Of a stretch of 64,000 nucleotides of DNA, positions 43,861 to 52,684 are shown in pieces (the stretch's first letter is position 1; each line of letters starts with the position of its first letter). Made by a program: the position numbers and the translations under genes. The stretch comes from Pararhizobium sp. YC-54 (GTDB taxonomy: Bacteria > Pseudomonadota > Alphaproteobacteria > Rhizobiales > Rhizobiaceae), in the NCBI RefSeq assembly GCF_025847205.1, contig NZ_JAOYTH010000001.1, positions 496,001-560,000 of the forward strand, in the 5' to 3' direction. The notes under the pieces are model-generated. The model did not search any database. It had not been told where the DNA came from and worked only from the letters and a program-made list of their open reading frames with translations.

Positions 43861-44281
43861 CAATCCCGGATTGCGGATTGAAACTGCCGAGCAGCCAGAG
43901 GGAAACCTCGGCTGCGATCTCAGGGCTTTCGAACTCGTAGACACCATCGACATATGAGAAATCGGCAAAATGCACCGTGAGGCCGCGGCCGCTTTCGGCA
44001 TTGCTGACATTGACCTTGCCGGCTTCGATCAGATGGCAGACGAAATGCGTGCCATGGGCTGCCATGAAACCGGCCTTGCCGTCGTGAAGACGGACGAAAT
44101 AGGCTTTTTCATCCGCCGTCGCGTGAATGGCCCTGATCGCCTCTTCGGGAAAAGCGCGGCCGAAGTCGAGAATAGCGACACCCGTGTCGGGCTCGCGCCT
44201 GTCCTTGTCGGCGCGCGCCTTCATCCGCATGTAGAAAATACCTGTGAGCAGAATGCAGATGATGACGATCGGCCAACCCAT
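43841..44281 (-). CDS. Unknown membrane-anchored protein
   Basis: A 146-residue protein. Residues 3-20 form one membrane helix (WPIVIICILLTGIFYM), followed by a basic stretch, which suggests an N-in anchor with the rest in the cytoplasm or, less likely, an uncleaved signal. The remainder is a compact mixed domain with GKAGFMAAHGTHFVCHLIEA and LTVHFADFSYVDGVYEFE. I do not recognise the family. The stop lies inside the hairpin shared with trmFO. Confidence 0.65.
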   Translation of the reverse strand: MGWPIVIICILLTGIFYMRMKARADKDRREPDTGVAILDFGRAFPEEAIRAIHATADEKAYFVRLHDGKAGFMAAHGTHFVCHLIEAGKVNVSNAESGRGLTVHFADFSYVDGVYEFESPEIAAEVSLWLLGSFNPQSGIDTKSRC

Positions 44282-44411
44282 TGCTCCGGCTCCTTTTCAC
44301 ACCGTTCAAGACAAATAACACGGGTGTGACCCTACTGGCCGAACCTTGCGCCAATGTGCCCCCTGGCATCGCACAACAGCAGTTACGAATATAAAGATAC
44401 CGCCTGCGTTT

Positions 44412-45287
44412 TTACCATCTGCCGCCGCGGGCCGCTTTCCACATCCACCATTGGCGGCGCCATTGCGCTGGCACGATGGAACGCTCGAAGAGCTTCGCCC
44501 CGGCTCGCTCGGCACGATCGAAAACAGGTTCCGCCAGCGCCAGCGCGGTGAACGCAAAGCGGTTCATCGGCGAAATGGTGCCGGCAGCCGCGCGGGCCCT
44601 GGCAAGGTGCTCGCGACCAAGACCGGCAAACGCGCGGATTGCCAGACTGACGGATTGTTCGTTCGCGCCTAAGAGGAAACTGTCCCGGTCAAGCCCGGTC
44701 GCGGCCAGGAGTTCAGCCGGGAAATAGACCTGCCCGCGCCGGCGATGCAGCGGCAGAAGCAGAAGAAGCCCGGCGACCGCCTGGGCAACGCCGGCATGAC
44801 CGGCGGCCGACGCCGAGTTTTGCGCCGTTTGCGGATCGAGGATCAGACTTGCAAGCTGAATGAGCGCCGACGCCGTTTCACCCGCATAGCCTTCCAGCGA
44901 CGCGCGGCTTTCCATCGGATCGTCATAGAGATCGAAGAGGCGGGCATCGATCATGTCCTGCAGCACCGGAACCGGCAGCTTGTGGCTTTTCACGCAGGCA
45001 AGCAGTGCCTCAGCCAGCGGGTTGCCCTCGCCGCTCGCACCGCTTGGATCATCAAGGACGTCGCGCCACCATTGCAGCCTGATTTCGCCGGGCAATGGCT
45101 CACGCACGAGATCGCGCACGCGGGCAATCTCGGCGTGGAATGCATAAAGCGCCGACAGCGCACCGCGTTTGTCCAGCGGAGACAGGAGGCAGGCGAGATA
45201 GCGATCACGATCACTGTCGCGCAGCGCAGTCAGGCTGAAGTCGTAGACCGGCTGCGCGGCATTGGCAGGATTTTCGGGCATGTTCAT
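44412..45287 (-). CDS. Phytoene/squalene synthase-family protein, NDUFAF6-like
   Basis: A 291-residue protein with the all-alpha fold of trans-isoprenyl head-to-head synthases. The first aspartate-rich region is RVRDLVREPLPGEIRLQWW then RDVL; the second is LYDDPMESRASLEGY. In alphaproteobacteria this short branch resembles NDUFAF6, the mitochondrial complex I assembly factor, rather than carotenoid enzymes. It begins three bases after the NDUFAF3-like gene ends, and that pair lies next to secDF-yajC, which fits membrane-complex assembly. No carotenoid or hopanoid genes are beside it. A true synthase activity is not excluded. Confidence 0.78.
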   Translation of the reverse strand: MNMPENPANAAQPVYDFSLTALRDSDRDRYLACLLSPLDKRGALSALYAFHAEIARVRDLVREPLPGEIRLQWWRDVLDDPSGASGEGNPLAEALLACVKSHKLPVPVLQDMIDARLFDLYDDPMESRASLEGYAGETASALIQLASLILDPQTAQNSASAAGHAGVAQAVAGLLLLLPLHRRRGQVYFPAELLAATGLDRDSFLLGANEQSVSLAIRAFAGLGREHLARARAAAGTISPMNRFAFTALALAEPVFDRAERAGAKLFERSIVPAQWRRQWWMWKAARGGRW

Positions 45288-45290
45288 CGT

Positions 45291-45677
45291 TCAGACGGCA
45301 ATAAAGGCGGCGGCGACGGCGCGGGATTCGGCGAGCATGATGTTGTAGGTCCGTATGGCTGCACCCGTGCTCATCGGATCGGATGAAATCCCGCATTCCC
45401 TGAACTTCGCCTTCAAAGCCGCGGGCAACGGCCTGATGTCCTTGCCGGTGCCCACCAGGATAACCTCGATCCCGTCCGCTTCCGCAAAAACACGCTCGAA
45501 GCATTCAACCGTCAGCAGATCGCCTTCCACCATGTCCCAGCCGTAGATGCCGGAGGGCAGCATCAGCAGCGATCCGCGATGCGACATGCCGGCGAAACGG
45601 AAGCCGCCATTGCCGTAACTATCGACCGGCGCCCGGCCCGGAAAATGCGCCTGACGGATTTCGATGGGCTTGCGCAT
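45291..45677 (-). CDS. Mth938/DUF498 domain protein, NDUFAF3-like
   Basis: A 128-residue protein of the Mth938 (AMMECR-like beta) family. Marks are IEIRQAHFPGRAPVDSYGNG, FRFAGMSHRGSLLMLPSG and EVILVGTGKDIRPLP. Its mitochondrial homologue NDUFAF3 helps to assemble complex I. The gene follows secDF directly: TAA of secDF, one base, then ATG. In alphaproteobacteria it is often next to membrane-insertion genes, which has been used as evidence for its role. The ATG at 45677 is preferred to an earlier frame start inside secDF. Confidence 0.85.
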   Translation of the reverse strand: MRKPIEIRQAHFPGRAPVDSYGNGGFRFAGMSHRGSLLMLPSGIYGWDMVEGDLLTVECFERVFAEADGIEVILVGTGKDIRPLPAALKAKFRECGISSDPMSTGAAIRTYNIMLAESRAVAAAFIAV

Positions 45678-45678
45678 G

Positions 45679-48237
45679 TTACGGCGCTCCCTTGGCCGGC
45701 TGCGCACCGATGCCGCCGGTTTTTTCCGTGCCACCCGGTGCTCCGTGCCTCAGCCTGAAAAGAATGAGAACCGGGCCCGCGACATAGATCGACGAGAACG
45801 TACCGACCGCCACACCGAACAGCATCACGAAGGCAAAGGACTGAATCGCCTCGCCGCCGAAGAAGCACAGCGCTGCCAGGGCCAGCATTGTCGTCGCGCC
45901 GGTGAGCACCGTTCGTGACAGAGTCTGGTTGATCGACGTATCGATCAGGATCGGCAGGGGCATGCGCGGATATCGCTTGAGGTTTTCGCGGACACGGTCG
46001 TAGACGACCACGGTATCATTCAGCGAATAGCCGACGATCGTCAAAAGCGCTGCGATACTGGTCAGATTGAACTCCATGCCGGTCACGACAAACAGGCCGA
46101 TGGTCAAAAGCACGTCATGCAGCGTGGCGACGATGGCGCCAGCGGCAAACTGCCACTCGAACCGGACCCAGATATAGATCAGGACTGCCAGAAGCGAGGC
46201 AAGCACGCCAATGGTCGCCGCCGTGGTCAGGTCGCCGGAAACCGACGGTCCGACGACTTCGACCCGACGGAACTCGTATTGATCTTCAAGCTCGCTCCGG
46301 ACCATGATCACCGACGTCTGCTCGGCATTTTCGCCGCCATCGCGCGAATGCACCCGCACCACGACATCCTGCGGCGAACCGAACGGCTTTACGGTGACAT
46401 CACCGATGTTGAGTTCATAAAGCCGGCCGCGAATATCCTCGATATCGGCATTGCCCTCGCGCGCCTTCAACTCGATCACCGAGCCGCCGGAAAAATCGAT
46501 GCCGAGATTGATGCCGAGCGCACCAAACAAAAGCATGCTGACAACGGACAAGAGGGCCGTCAGCGAGAAGACGTAGTTGCGGATCGCCATGAACCGGAAG
46601 GCGGCGCCGTCGAATATGCCGGTGCGAATGCCGTCCGGCAACGCCGTCGGCCGGCGGCGATCGACCCAGATTTCGAGCATGACCCTCGTCAGGGTAAAAG
46701 CGGTGAAGAGCGTGGTGACGATACCGATGGCAAGTGTCACGGCAAAACCACGGACCGAACCCGTACCGAGGAAAAGCAGGATGATGGCGGCAATCAGCGT
46801 GGTGATGTTGGCATCGATGATGGCGGCGAAAGCGCGCGAGAAACCATATTGCATGGCTTGCCCCACCGAGCGGCCCTGCCTCACCTCTTCGCGGATGCGC
46901 TCATAGATCAATACGTTCGAATCAACCGCCATGCCGATGGTCAGCACGATGCCGGCGATGCCCGGCAGCGTCAAAGGCAGCCCTGCGGCTGACAAGACCG
47001 CGATAATCATGACGACGTTCAGAGTGACGGCAAGGCTCGCAACCGCGCCGAAGAGACCGTAAAAACCCAGCATGAAGGCGATAACGAGGACAGCGCCGAT
47101 TGCGCCGGCCGTCACGATCGAGTGGATGGAATCCGCACCGCGCCCGGCGCCGATCGAACGTTCCTCGACAACAGTGAGCGGCGCCGGCAAGGCGCCCGCG
47201 CGCAACACCAGCGCCAGATCGTCAGCGCCTTCAGGGCTCATGTCCGCGACAAGCTGGACGGTGCCATCGGTGATCGCCTTGCGCACCAGTGGCGTGGCGA
47301 TCACGGCCCCATCCAGAACGATGGCGACCGTCGTGCCGGAATTGTCGGCCGTTGCCTGCGCAAACCGTGCCGTGCCTTCCGGTCCAAGCCTGAGGTTGAC
47401 AACGGGATTGCCGGATTGGGCATTGATCGCCGACTTGGCGTCGATGATATCGCGATTGTCGATAATGGGCTGGCGGCGCAGCAGGTAGCCGATCGGCGGG
47501 TCGTCGGCTGAGTAGAGGATTTCCGAATTGACTGGCGGCTGGCCGTTGACCGCATCCTGGACAGGCATGGACATGTCGATGCCGCGAAACGACAGTTTTC
47601 CGGCCTGGCCGAGGATATATTTGACCTGCTCGGGATCATACCGCCCGGGTATCTGGACGATGATCCTGTCGCCACCTTGCCTGCGGATCTTCGGTTGCTG
47701 GGATCCGAGCTCCGTCAGACGCCGGTGCAGAACCGCGATCGCACTGTCGAGTGTCATTGAGATAGCGTGGCTGATGCCATCATTGGTGACATCGATCGTC
47801 AAAAGACCATCGGCGGAACTCCCGACAGTCACTTCGCTGAAGTCGCCCTTCGTAAGGCCGCGGCCCTTGACCGGATCAGCCAGAGGCTTCAAGGCCGCCC
47901 GCGCGGCATCGGCCTCAGCCGGATCGCGAAGGCGAAGCTGGATCGCCTGCCCGGTTCCCGACAGGCCGGAATAGCCGATGCCGGCCGCGCGAAGGCGCGT
48001 GCCGACATCATTGATAACAGCCTCGAGGCGGGACTTGACGACATCATCCCGTTCGATCTTCAGCGTGATCTGTGATCCGCCCTGAAGATCGAGACCAAGC
48101 ATCATCTGCTTCTTTGGAAGCCAGTCCGGCAGGGTATCCAGCGTAGCGGTCGGTACCGCATTCGGCACGGCGACCAGGATGCTGAACAGCACGACGAGCC
48201 AGACGATGATGGTTTTCCAGCGGGAAAAATACGGCAT
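45679..48237 (-). CDS. secDF: Protein translocase SecDF, fused
   Basis: An 852-residue fusion of SecD (about 1-515) and SecF (about 540-840), with twelve membrane segments. It uses the proton gradient to pull exported proteins out of the SecYEG channel. Segments seen are LGLDLQGGSQITL (SecD loop), the GMAVDSNVLIYERIREE motif of SecD segment 4, GINLGIDFSGGSVIELK (SecF loop) and SLNDTVVVYDRVREN (SecF equivalent). Many bacteria have two genes, while Rhizobiaceae often have this fusion. yajC lies 58 bases upstream on the same strand. Confidence 0.96.
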   Translation of the reverse strand: MPYFSRWKTIIVWLVVLFSILVAVPNAVPTATLDTLPDWLPKKQMMLGLDLQGGSQITLKIERDDVVKSRLEAVINDVGTRLRAAGIGYSGLSGTGQAIQLRLRDPAEADAARAALKPLADPVKGRGLTKGDFSEVTVGSSADGLLTIDVTNDGISHAISMTLDSAIAVLHRRLTELGSQQPKIRRQGGDRIIVQIPGRYDPEQVKYILGQAGKLSFRGIDMSMPVQDAVNGQPPVNSEILYSADDPPIGYLLRRQPIIDNRDIIDAKSAINAQSGNPVVNLRLGPEGTARFAQATADNSGTTVAIVLDGAVIATPLVRKAITDGTVQLVADMSPEGADDLALVLRAGALPAPLTVVEERSIGAGRGADSIHSIVTAGAIGAVLVIAFMLGFYGLFGAVASLAVTLNVVMIIAVLSAAGLPLTLPGIAGIVLTIGMAVDSNVLIYERIREEVRQGRSVGQAMQYGFSRAFAAIIDANITTLIAAIILLFLGTGSVRGFAVTLAIGIVTTLFTAFTLTRVMLEIWVDRRRPTALPDGIRTGIFDGAAFRFMAIRNYVFSLTALLSVVSMLLFGALGINLGIDFSGGSVIELKAREGNADIEDIRGRLYELNIGDVTVKPFGSPQDVVVRVHSRDGGENAEQTSVIMVRSELEDQYEFRRVEVVGPSVSGDLTTAATIGVLASLLAVLIYIWVRFEWQFAAGAIVATLHDVLLTIGLFVVTGMEFNLTSIAALLTIVGYSLNDTVVVYDRVRENLKRYPRMPLPILIDTSINQTLSRTVLTGATTMLALAALCFFGGEAIQSFAFVMLFGVAVGTFSSIYVAGPVLILFRLRHGAPGGTEKTGGIGAQPAKGAP

Positions 48238-48295
48238 GAAGCTCTCAAAGATACGTCGTTACAAGGTGACCAGTGTGCCCGGCCTCCCTACAAGC

Positions 48296-48634
48296 TTACT
48301 CCTTGACAGGTTCGCCCTTCACACGGACTTCGGATACACCACTGCGTACCACACGAATCTTCACGCCGTCAGCAATTTCGACTTCGAGTTCGCTGTCATC
48401 GACGACCTTCGTCACCTTGCCGACAATTCCGCCACCGGTAACGATCTGATCGCCGCGGCGGATGTTCTTCAGGAGTTCCTCGCGGCGCTTCATGTTGGCT
48501 CGCTGCGGACGGATGATCAGGAAGTACATCACCACGAAGATCAGCAGGAACGGCAGGATCGACATGAGAATATCAGCGCCGCCAGCGCTTGCGCCGGGTG
48601 CCGTCTGGGCGAATGCCTCGGTAATGAACATCAA
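48296..48634 (-). CDS. yajC: Sec translocon accessory subunit YajC
   Basis: A 112-residue protein with a single membrane helix (about 24-44; ILMSILPFLLIFVVMYFLII) followed by RPQRANMKRREELL and a small soluble domain with GDQIVTGGGIVGKVTKV. It accompanies SecDF, whose gene follows. The start has TCAAGGAGTG before it. A 340-base stretch upstream holds a mosaic repeat but no gene. Confidence 0.95.
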   Translation of the reverse strand: MMFITEAFAQTAPGASAGGADILMSILPFLLIFVVMYFLIIRPQRANMKRREELLKNIRRGDQIVTGGGIVGKVTKVVDDSELEVEIADGVKIRVVRSGVSEVRVKGEPVKE

Positions 48635-48836
48635 TCACTCCTTGAATGCGTTTGCGGACGGGTGCCCGCGTTTCGGATCGCCGGAATATAGGAAAGGCTG
48701 ATTTCAATGCAACAACAGACCAACCGGCTTCGGCCTTCAGCCTCATACATGAAATCGGCCTAAGGAGAAGCTCTTTCTACTGGATTTCCCGCCTTTTACC
48801 GTTAGATCAGCCATGCTACCGGACAGTTCGACCGCT

Positions 48837-48941
48837 TACAGCGCCGCGCGTCATTCATGACGCGCAAAGGTCGCTGTAGCACGGTAGATTTGCTGCATAA
48901 TTTTTCCTTAAATCGATTCCGGTTTAAGAATTATGCAGTAG
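48837..48941. repeat. RIME1-like mosaic repeat, full copy
   Basis: Two palindromes make up about 105 bases. The first is TACAGCG...CGCTGTA enclosing GCGCGTCA-TTCA-TGACGCGC. The second is CTGCATAATT...AATTATGCAG enclosing TTAAATCG/CGGTTTAA. This is the layout of Rhizobium intergenic mosaic elements. It lies between the divergent yajC and DUF815 genes and fills most of the 340-base gap; 48635-48836 shows nothing else. Confidence 0.75.
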
Positions 48942-48975
48942 CCAAAACCATAGCGATCTCATCGGGGAAGCTCTC

Positions 48976-49848
48976 ATGCAGGACACGAAAATCGACCTTC
49001 TGATCGCCGAAATGCGCAAGCTGTCGGCTGCCATCGAGCGGATCGCCGGTCCAGCCCCCGCGGTCAACGACTGGGACGCTGCAGAGTGCTTCGTCTGGTC
49101 GCCCCAGCGCCTTCATCTCCAGCCGGTGACCAGACCGAACCGCGTCGAGCTCAAGCTGATCCAGAGCGTCGATCATGTCCGCGACATCCTGTTCGACAAT
49201 ACGCTGAGATTTGCGCAAGGTTTTCCAGCCAACAACGTGCTGCTCTGGGGCGCACGCGGCATGGGCAAGTCCTCGCTGGTCAAAGCGGTTCATGCCAGCG
49301 TCGCTGCGGATGCGGGCATCCGCCTGAAACTGGTCGAGGTCCATCGCGAAGATATCGCCACGCTGCCGACCCTGATGGAAATCCTCAAGAGCGCGCCGGT
49401 ACCGGTCATCGTCTTTTGCGACGACCTGTCCTTCGATCATGATGACACATCCTACAAGTCGCTGAAGGCCGTGCTCGATGGCGGCATCGAGGGCCGGCCG
49501 GCAAACGTGCTGCTCTACGCGACCTCCAATCGCCGCCACCTATTGCCACGGCATATGATGGAAAACGAGCAGTCGACCGCGATCAACCCCTCCGAGGCCG
49601 TTGAGGAAAAGGTCTCGCTGTCCGACCGGTTCGGGCTGTGGCTCGGTTTCTACAAATGCAGCCAGGACGACTATCTGGCGATGATCGACGGCTATGCCGC
49701 CCATTTCGGGCTGGAAGGCGATCCAGTGCAGCTTCACGCCGACGCACTGGAATGGAGCACGACGCGCGGCGCGCGCTCCGGCCGCGTCGCCTGGCAGTTC
49801 ATCCAGGATCTCGCCGGCCGCACGCAAAAGAAAATCGATCTGGCCTGA
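48976..49848 (+). CDS. DUF815 ATP-binding protein
   Basis: A 290-residue P-loop ATPase of the DUF815 group, related to AAA+ proteins. Walker A is GARGMGKSS at 92-100, Walker B is VIVFCDDLSFD, and a sensor-like ATSNRRHLLP follows. The N-terminal 80 residues are a separate helical region. The function is not known; the fold is similar to loaders of the DnaC/AAA type. It is a single gene ended by a strong terminator. Confidence 0.88.
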   Translation: MQDTKIDLLIAEMRKLSAAIERIAGPAPAVNDWDAAECFVWSPQRLHLQPVTRPNRVELKLIQSVDHVRDILFDNTLRFAQGFPANNVLLWGARGMGKSSLVKAVHASVAADAGIRLKLVEVHREDIATLPTLMEILKSAPVPVIVFCDDLSFDHDDTSYKSLKAVLDGGIEGRPANVLLYATSNRRHLLPRHMMENEQSTAINPSEAVEEKVSLSDRFGLWLGFYKCSQDDYLAMIDGYAAHFGLEGDPVQLHADALEWSTTRGARSGRVAWQFIQDLAGRTQKKIDLA

Positions 49849-49854
49849 ACGCAA

Positions 49855-49886
49855 AAGAAAAGCCCCGGAACGGGGCTTTTCTTTTG
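49855..49886. terminator. Bidirectional terminator between DUF815 gene and LysM/M23 gene
   Basis: AAAAGCCCCG and CGGGGCTTTT pair around a short loop with A- and T-runs. It serves the two convergent genes. Confidence 0.9.
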
Positions 49887-49921
49887 ATGACCGTGGCAGT
49901 GCAAGACTACTCGAGGCCAGA

Positions 49922-51451
49922 CTATTCCAGGAACGTCGCCGGATTGACCGCGCTGGCGTTCTTGCGAACCTCGAAGTGCACCTGCGGCTGCGATGCCGTG
50001 CCGCTCATGCCGGACGCTGCCAGTGTCTGGCCACGCTGGATCTTCTGGCCGCGCTGGACCTTCAGTTCCGACGCATTGCCGTAGACGGTAACCGTGCCAT
50101 CGTCATGGCGAACCAGAACGGCGTTGCCGAGTTCCTTCAGGCTGCTGCCGGAATAGATGACCACACCGTTTTCGGCGGCCTTGATCGGCGTCCCCTCGGG
50201 AACCGAGATATTGATACCGTCGTTGCGGTTGCCTTCGACATTGGCGCCGTATCCGGCAATGACCGCACCGCGAACCGGCCAGCGATACTTGCTGATCCCC
50301 GTTGCCTTCGGCGACGGCTCGGACGTGTCCTCTTTGGAGGCGACTTCCGTAACCGACTGCTTGGCGACCGGCGCCGTATATTCGGCCGGCTTGGTGCTGT
50401 CGGCCTTGGCAACGTTCGCGTCGGCCTTCTTCGGAACCGAAGCCGTCACGACCTGATCGGTAGCCGATGCCTTGCCGCCTGGAATTTTCAAGGTCTGGCC
50501 GATGCGGATTGCAGCGCTGGTCAGGCCGTTTTCCTTGCGCAGCGCATCCACCGACACGCCGTTTGCCTTGGCGATCCGGTTGATGGAATCGCCGGCCTTG
50601 ACCGTATAGGTCCCGCCCTGACCGTTGCCGTCGCCGGAAACCGGCTGCTTGCCTGAGGCCATGTCGGTACGATTGACACCCTTTTCACGGGACTGAGACT
50701 GGCCGGGCAGGATTGCCACGTCGCGGCTGTCCGGCTGGATCGGGATATTTTTCTGCTTGTCGACATCAAGGCTCGCGGCGGCGTCGGAGGCAGCAGCTTT
50801 GGCCGAGCTTCCGGAGATACCGAAGGTCGGGATCAGAATGCGCTGGCCGGGCTCCGCCTCAGACGAGGATTTCAGGCCATTGGCCTTGAGGATTTCCTTC
50901 TCCGGCACGCCGAACCGCTTGGAGAGCGTCGCGACCGTATCGCCCTGACGCAACAGGACCGCAGGCGCATTGACCGTCGACCAGCCCCCCTTGGAGGTCG
51001 TCGCCGTCGCGATCGGGTCGGCATTGAGCTTCTGGCCGGCCTGCGCCGTATCCCGAACGGTCGGGAAAGGCTGCGCCAGCGATGTATCGCGCGCCTTCGC
51101 AGCCGGATCGGCAAGCGCCACACGCTGGACATTGATCGGCGTGGAAGCTTCACGAGCACGCGAAACCGGCGCGCTCGCCGTGTTCACCGGATCAGGGAAC
51201 GGCTGATCGACAGCTTCCTGACCAGACGCCACCATGGGCGAAACTGCCATGCCACCACCCTGCACATCACTGCGCGGGACCGGAACATTGCTGCTGGCGA
51301 TTGAGTTGGTCGTAAGATTATCGGACCTCGAAAAAAGCCCGCCGAAGCGGCTCGCATCGGAGCTGCACCCTGTCGCAGCGCTTGCCAGCAAAACCGCCGC
51401 AGCCAAGCGAACAACGGACTTTCCCACACTCGACGAAACTCTCATACGCAT
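49922..51451 (-). CDS. LysM/M23 lipoprotein, NlpD-like amidase activator
   Basis: A 509-residue envelope protein. The signal peptide ends in the lipobox ATGC (Cys29). LysM domains lie at about 163-208 and 281-324 and bind peptidoglycan. The M23/LytM domain spans about 393-507. The catalytic residues are degenerate: GNRNDGINI has Asn410 in place of the zinc His, and the YGN at 457-459 replaces YAH; only VHFE (His492) remains. Such inactive LytM proteins (NlpD, EnvC) activate cell-separation amidases. The gene order surE-pcm-nlpD of other proteobacteria supports this, with one unknown gene in between. Confidence 0.88.
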   Translation of the reverse strand: MRMRVSSSVGKSVVRLAAAVLLASAATGCSSDASRFGGLFSRSDNLTTNSIASSNVPVPRSDVQGGGMAVSPMVASGQEAVDQPFPDPVNTASAPVSRAREASTPINVQRVALADPAAKARDTSLAQPFPTVRDTAQAGQKLNADPIATATTSKGGWSTVNAPAVLLRQGDTVATLSKRFGVPEKEILKANGLKSSSEAEPGQRILIPTFGISGSSAKAAASDAAASLDVDKQKNIPIQPDSRDVAILPGQSQSREKGVNRTDMASGKQPVSGDGNGQGGTYTVKAGDSINRIAKANGVSVDALRKENGLTSAAIRIGQTLKIPGGKASATDQVVTASVPKKADANVAKADSTKPAEYTAPVAKQSVTEVASKEDTSEPSPKATGISKYRWPVRGAVIAGYGANVEGNRNDGINISVPEGTPIKAAENGVVIYSGSSLKELGNAVLVRHDDGTVTVYGNASELKVQRGQKIQRGQTLAASGMSGTASQPQVHFEVRKNASAVNPATFLE

Positions 51452-51722
51452 GACACTTTACCCACTTGGAACGCAACTCGGTGTAAAATGATTAAAGCGC
51501 ATTAGAGTTACCGCGCAGTTAAAGCCGCCATCGGCATGCATCTTTTTTGATGAATTGATAACCATGATGGCTGTGCCGGACCAAATCAACGGCGGTTATC
51601 AGGCAGGAGTGTACTCTACCAAGGGCGCCGCCTCGACATTGGCAAAGGCTTTCGCCTTGCCCCGCACTTTGCGGCAGCAGTGCATGACGTCAAAAATTTG
51701 CGGTTTTTACGCGGCGAGCGGC

Positions 51723-52379
51723 TCAGAAATTTTCCTGGTAGAATTTTTCGATCCCGGACACCGGACTGCGTGTCTGCGAGACATCCTCATAACTGATCGT
51801 GCCGGTGTCCCAGCCGAACATGTCGCCGGTGATCATGCCGCCGGTGTCCGCCGCTACAGTCAATTCCGACTGCACCTTGTCGGCGTCCAGCAGAACGCTG
51901 ACGAGCGTCTGGAACGCCGATCCGCCGTCGATGCCGCTTTCATCGCTATAGGCGACCGAGCGTGCACCAGCGATGGCCGCGTCTCGGGTGCCGAAATAAC
52001 GCAGGCTGTTCTGATCCTCCGGCCGCAGGTTGTCGTAATATTCGATGAAGGCGCGATAATAGGCCTTGTGATCGCCGGTCTCGCTATATTTGCCGAAAGC
52101 CTGATACTCGCGCGCGGCAAGTTGCGGTGACAGTCTGTTGCTCCACTCGTCTTTCGTCAGCGCCGGGTATTTTTCCTGAACCCGTTTGGTTCGTCCGAGG
52201 AACAGGAGAGCCTCTGCGGACAGCGAGACACGCGAGGCCGGGTCATAGCCGCCGGTCGCCAGAACCGCCGCGCCGCCGTCTTCCCGGCTGCCCGACACGC
52301 CCTGCGCCGCAGCGCGGCCCGCAAGATTGTTCAGACCGTCGCCAGTGGCTGCCGAGGTCAATCGGTTCGCGATCTGCAT
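51723..52379 (-). CDS. Unknown protein, 218 residues
   Basis: A hydrophilic 218-residue protein without signal peptide or membrane segment. The N terminus is Ala/Gly-rich; the middle has KRVQEKYPALTKDEWSNRL, then a helical YRAFIEYYDNLRPEDQNSL, and the end is acidic. I do not recognise the family. The ATG at 52379 is chosen for AGGAG just before it. It lies between the NlpD-like gene and pcm, on the same strand. The 305 bases upstream to pcm hold an inverted repeat but no gene. Confidence 0.65.
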   Translation of the reverse strand: MQIANRLTSAATGDGLNNLAGRAAAQGVSGSREDGGAAVLATGGYDPASRVSLSAEALLFLGRTKRVQEKYPALTKDEWSNRLSPQLAAREYQAFGKYSETGDHKAYYRAFIEYYDNLRPEDQNSLRYFGTRDAAIAGARSVAYSDESGIDGGSAFQTLVSVLLDADKVQSELTVAADTGGMITGDMFGWDTGTISYEDVSQTRSPVSGIEKFYQENF

Positions 52380-52625
52380 CTGCCGTCTCCTGCGTTTTGA
52401 CGCCTGGAATAGAGCTGACACATACGCTTCCGGTCAGAGGTCAGCCCATCTGTGTGACTTTGGTGCGCGGATTTCGGTTAGGCCCCGAAGCTTGCGTCAA
52501 ACTGACGACGATTAACGGAAAATTAACGCATTGTTTTCGCGCTGATAAATGGCTTAACAGGCGAAACGGCATGCGCGCAGCCAGGCTCCATTGCCGTCAC
52601 CAGCAACGGAATCAGTGCGTTGACA

Positions 52626-52658
52626 CGATGACTTTCCGAGTCGCCCCGAAAGTCATCG
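52626..52658 (-). terminator. Hairpin after pcm
   Basis: CGATGACTTTC and GAAAGTCATCG form a perfect 11-base stem with an 11-base loop, 27 bases after the pcm stop. There is no T-run, so it may be a stability hairpin or a protein site rather than a terminator. Confidence 0.5.
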
Positions 52659-52684
52659 ATGCTGCCAATCAAGCGTTTGGAGCG

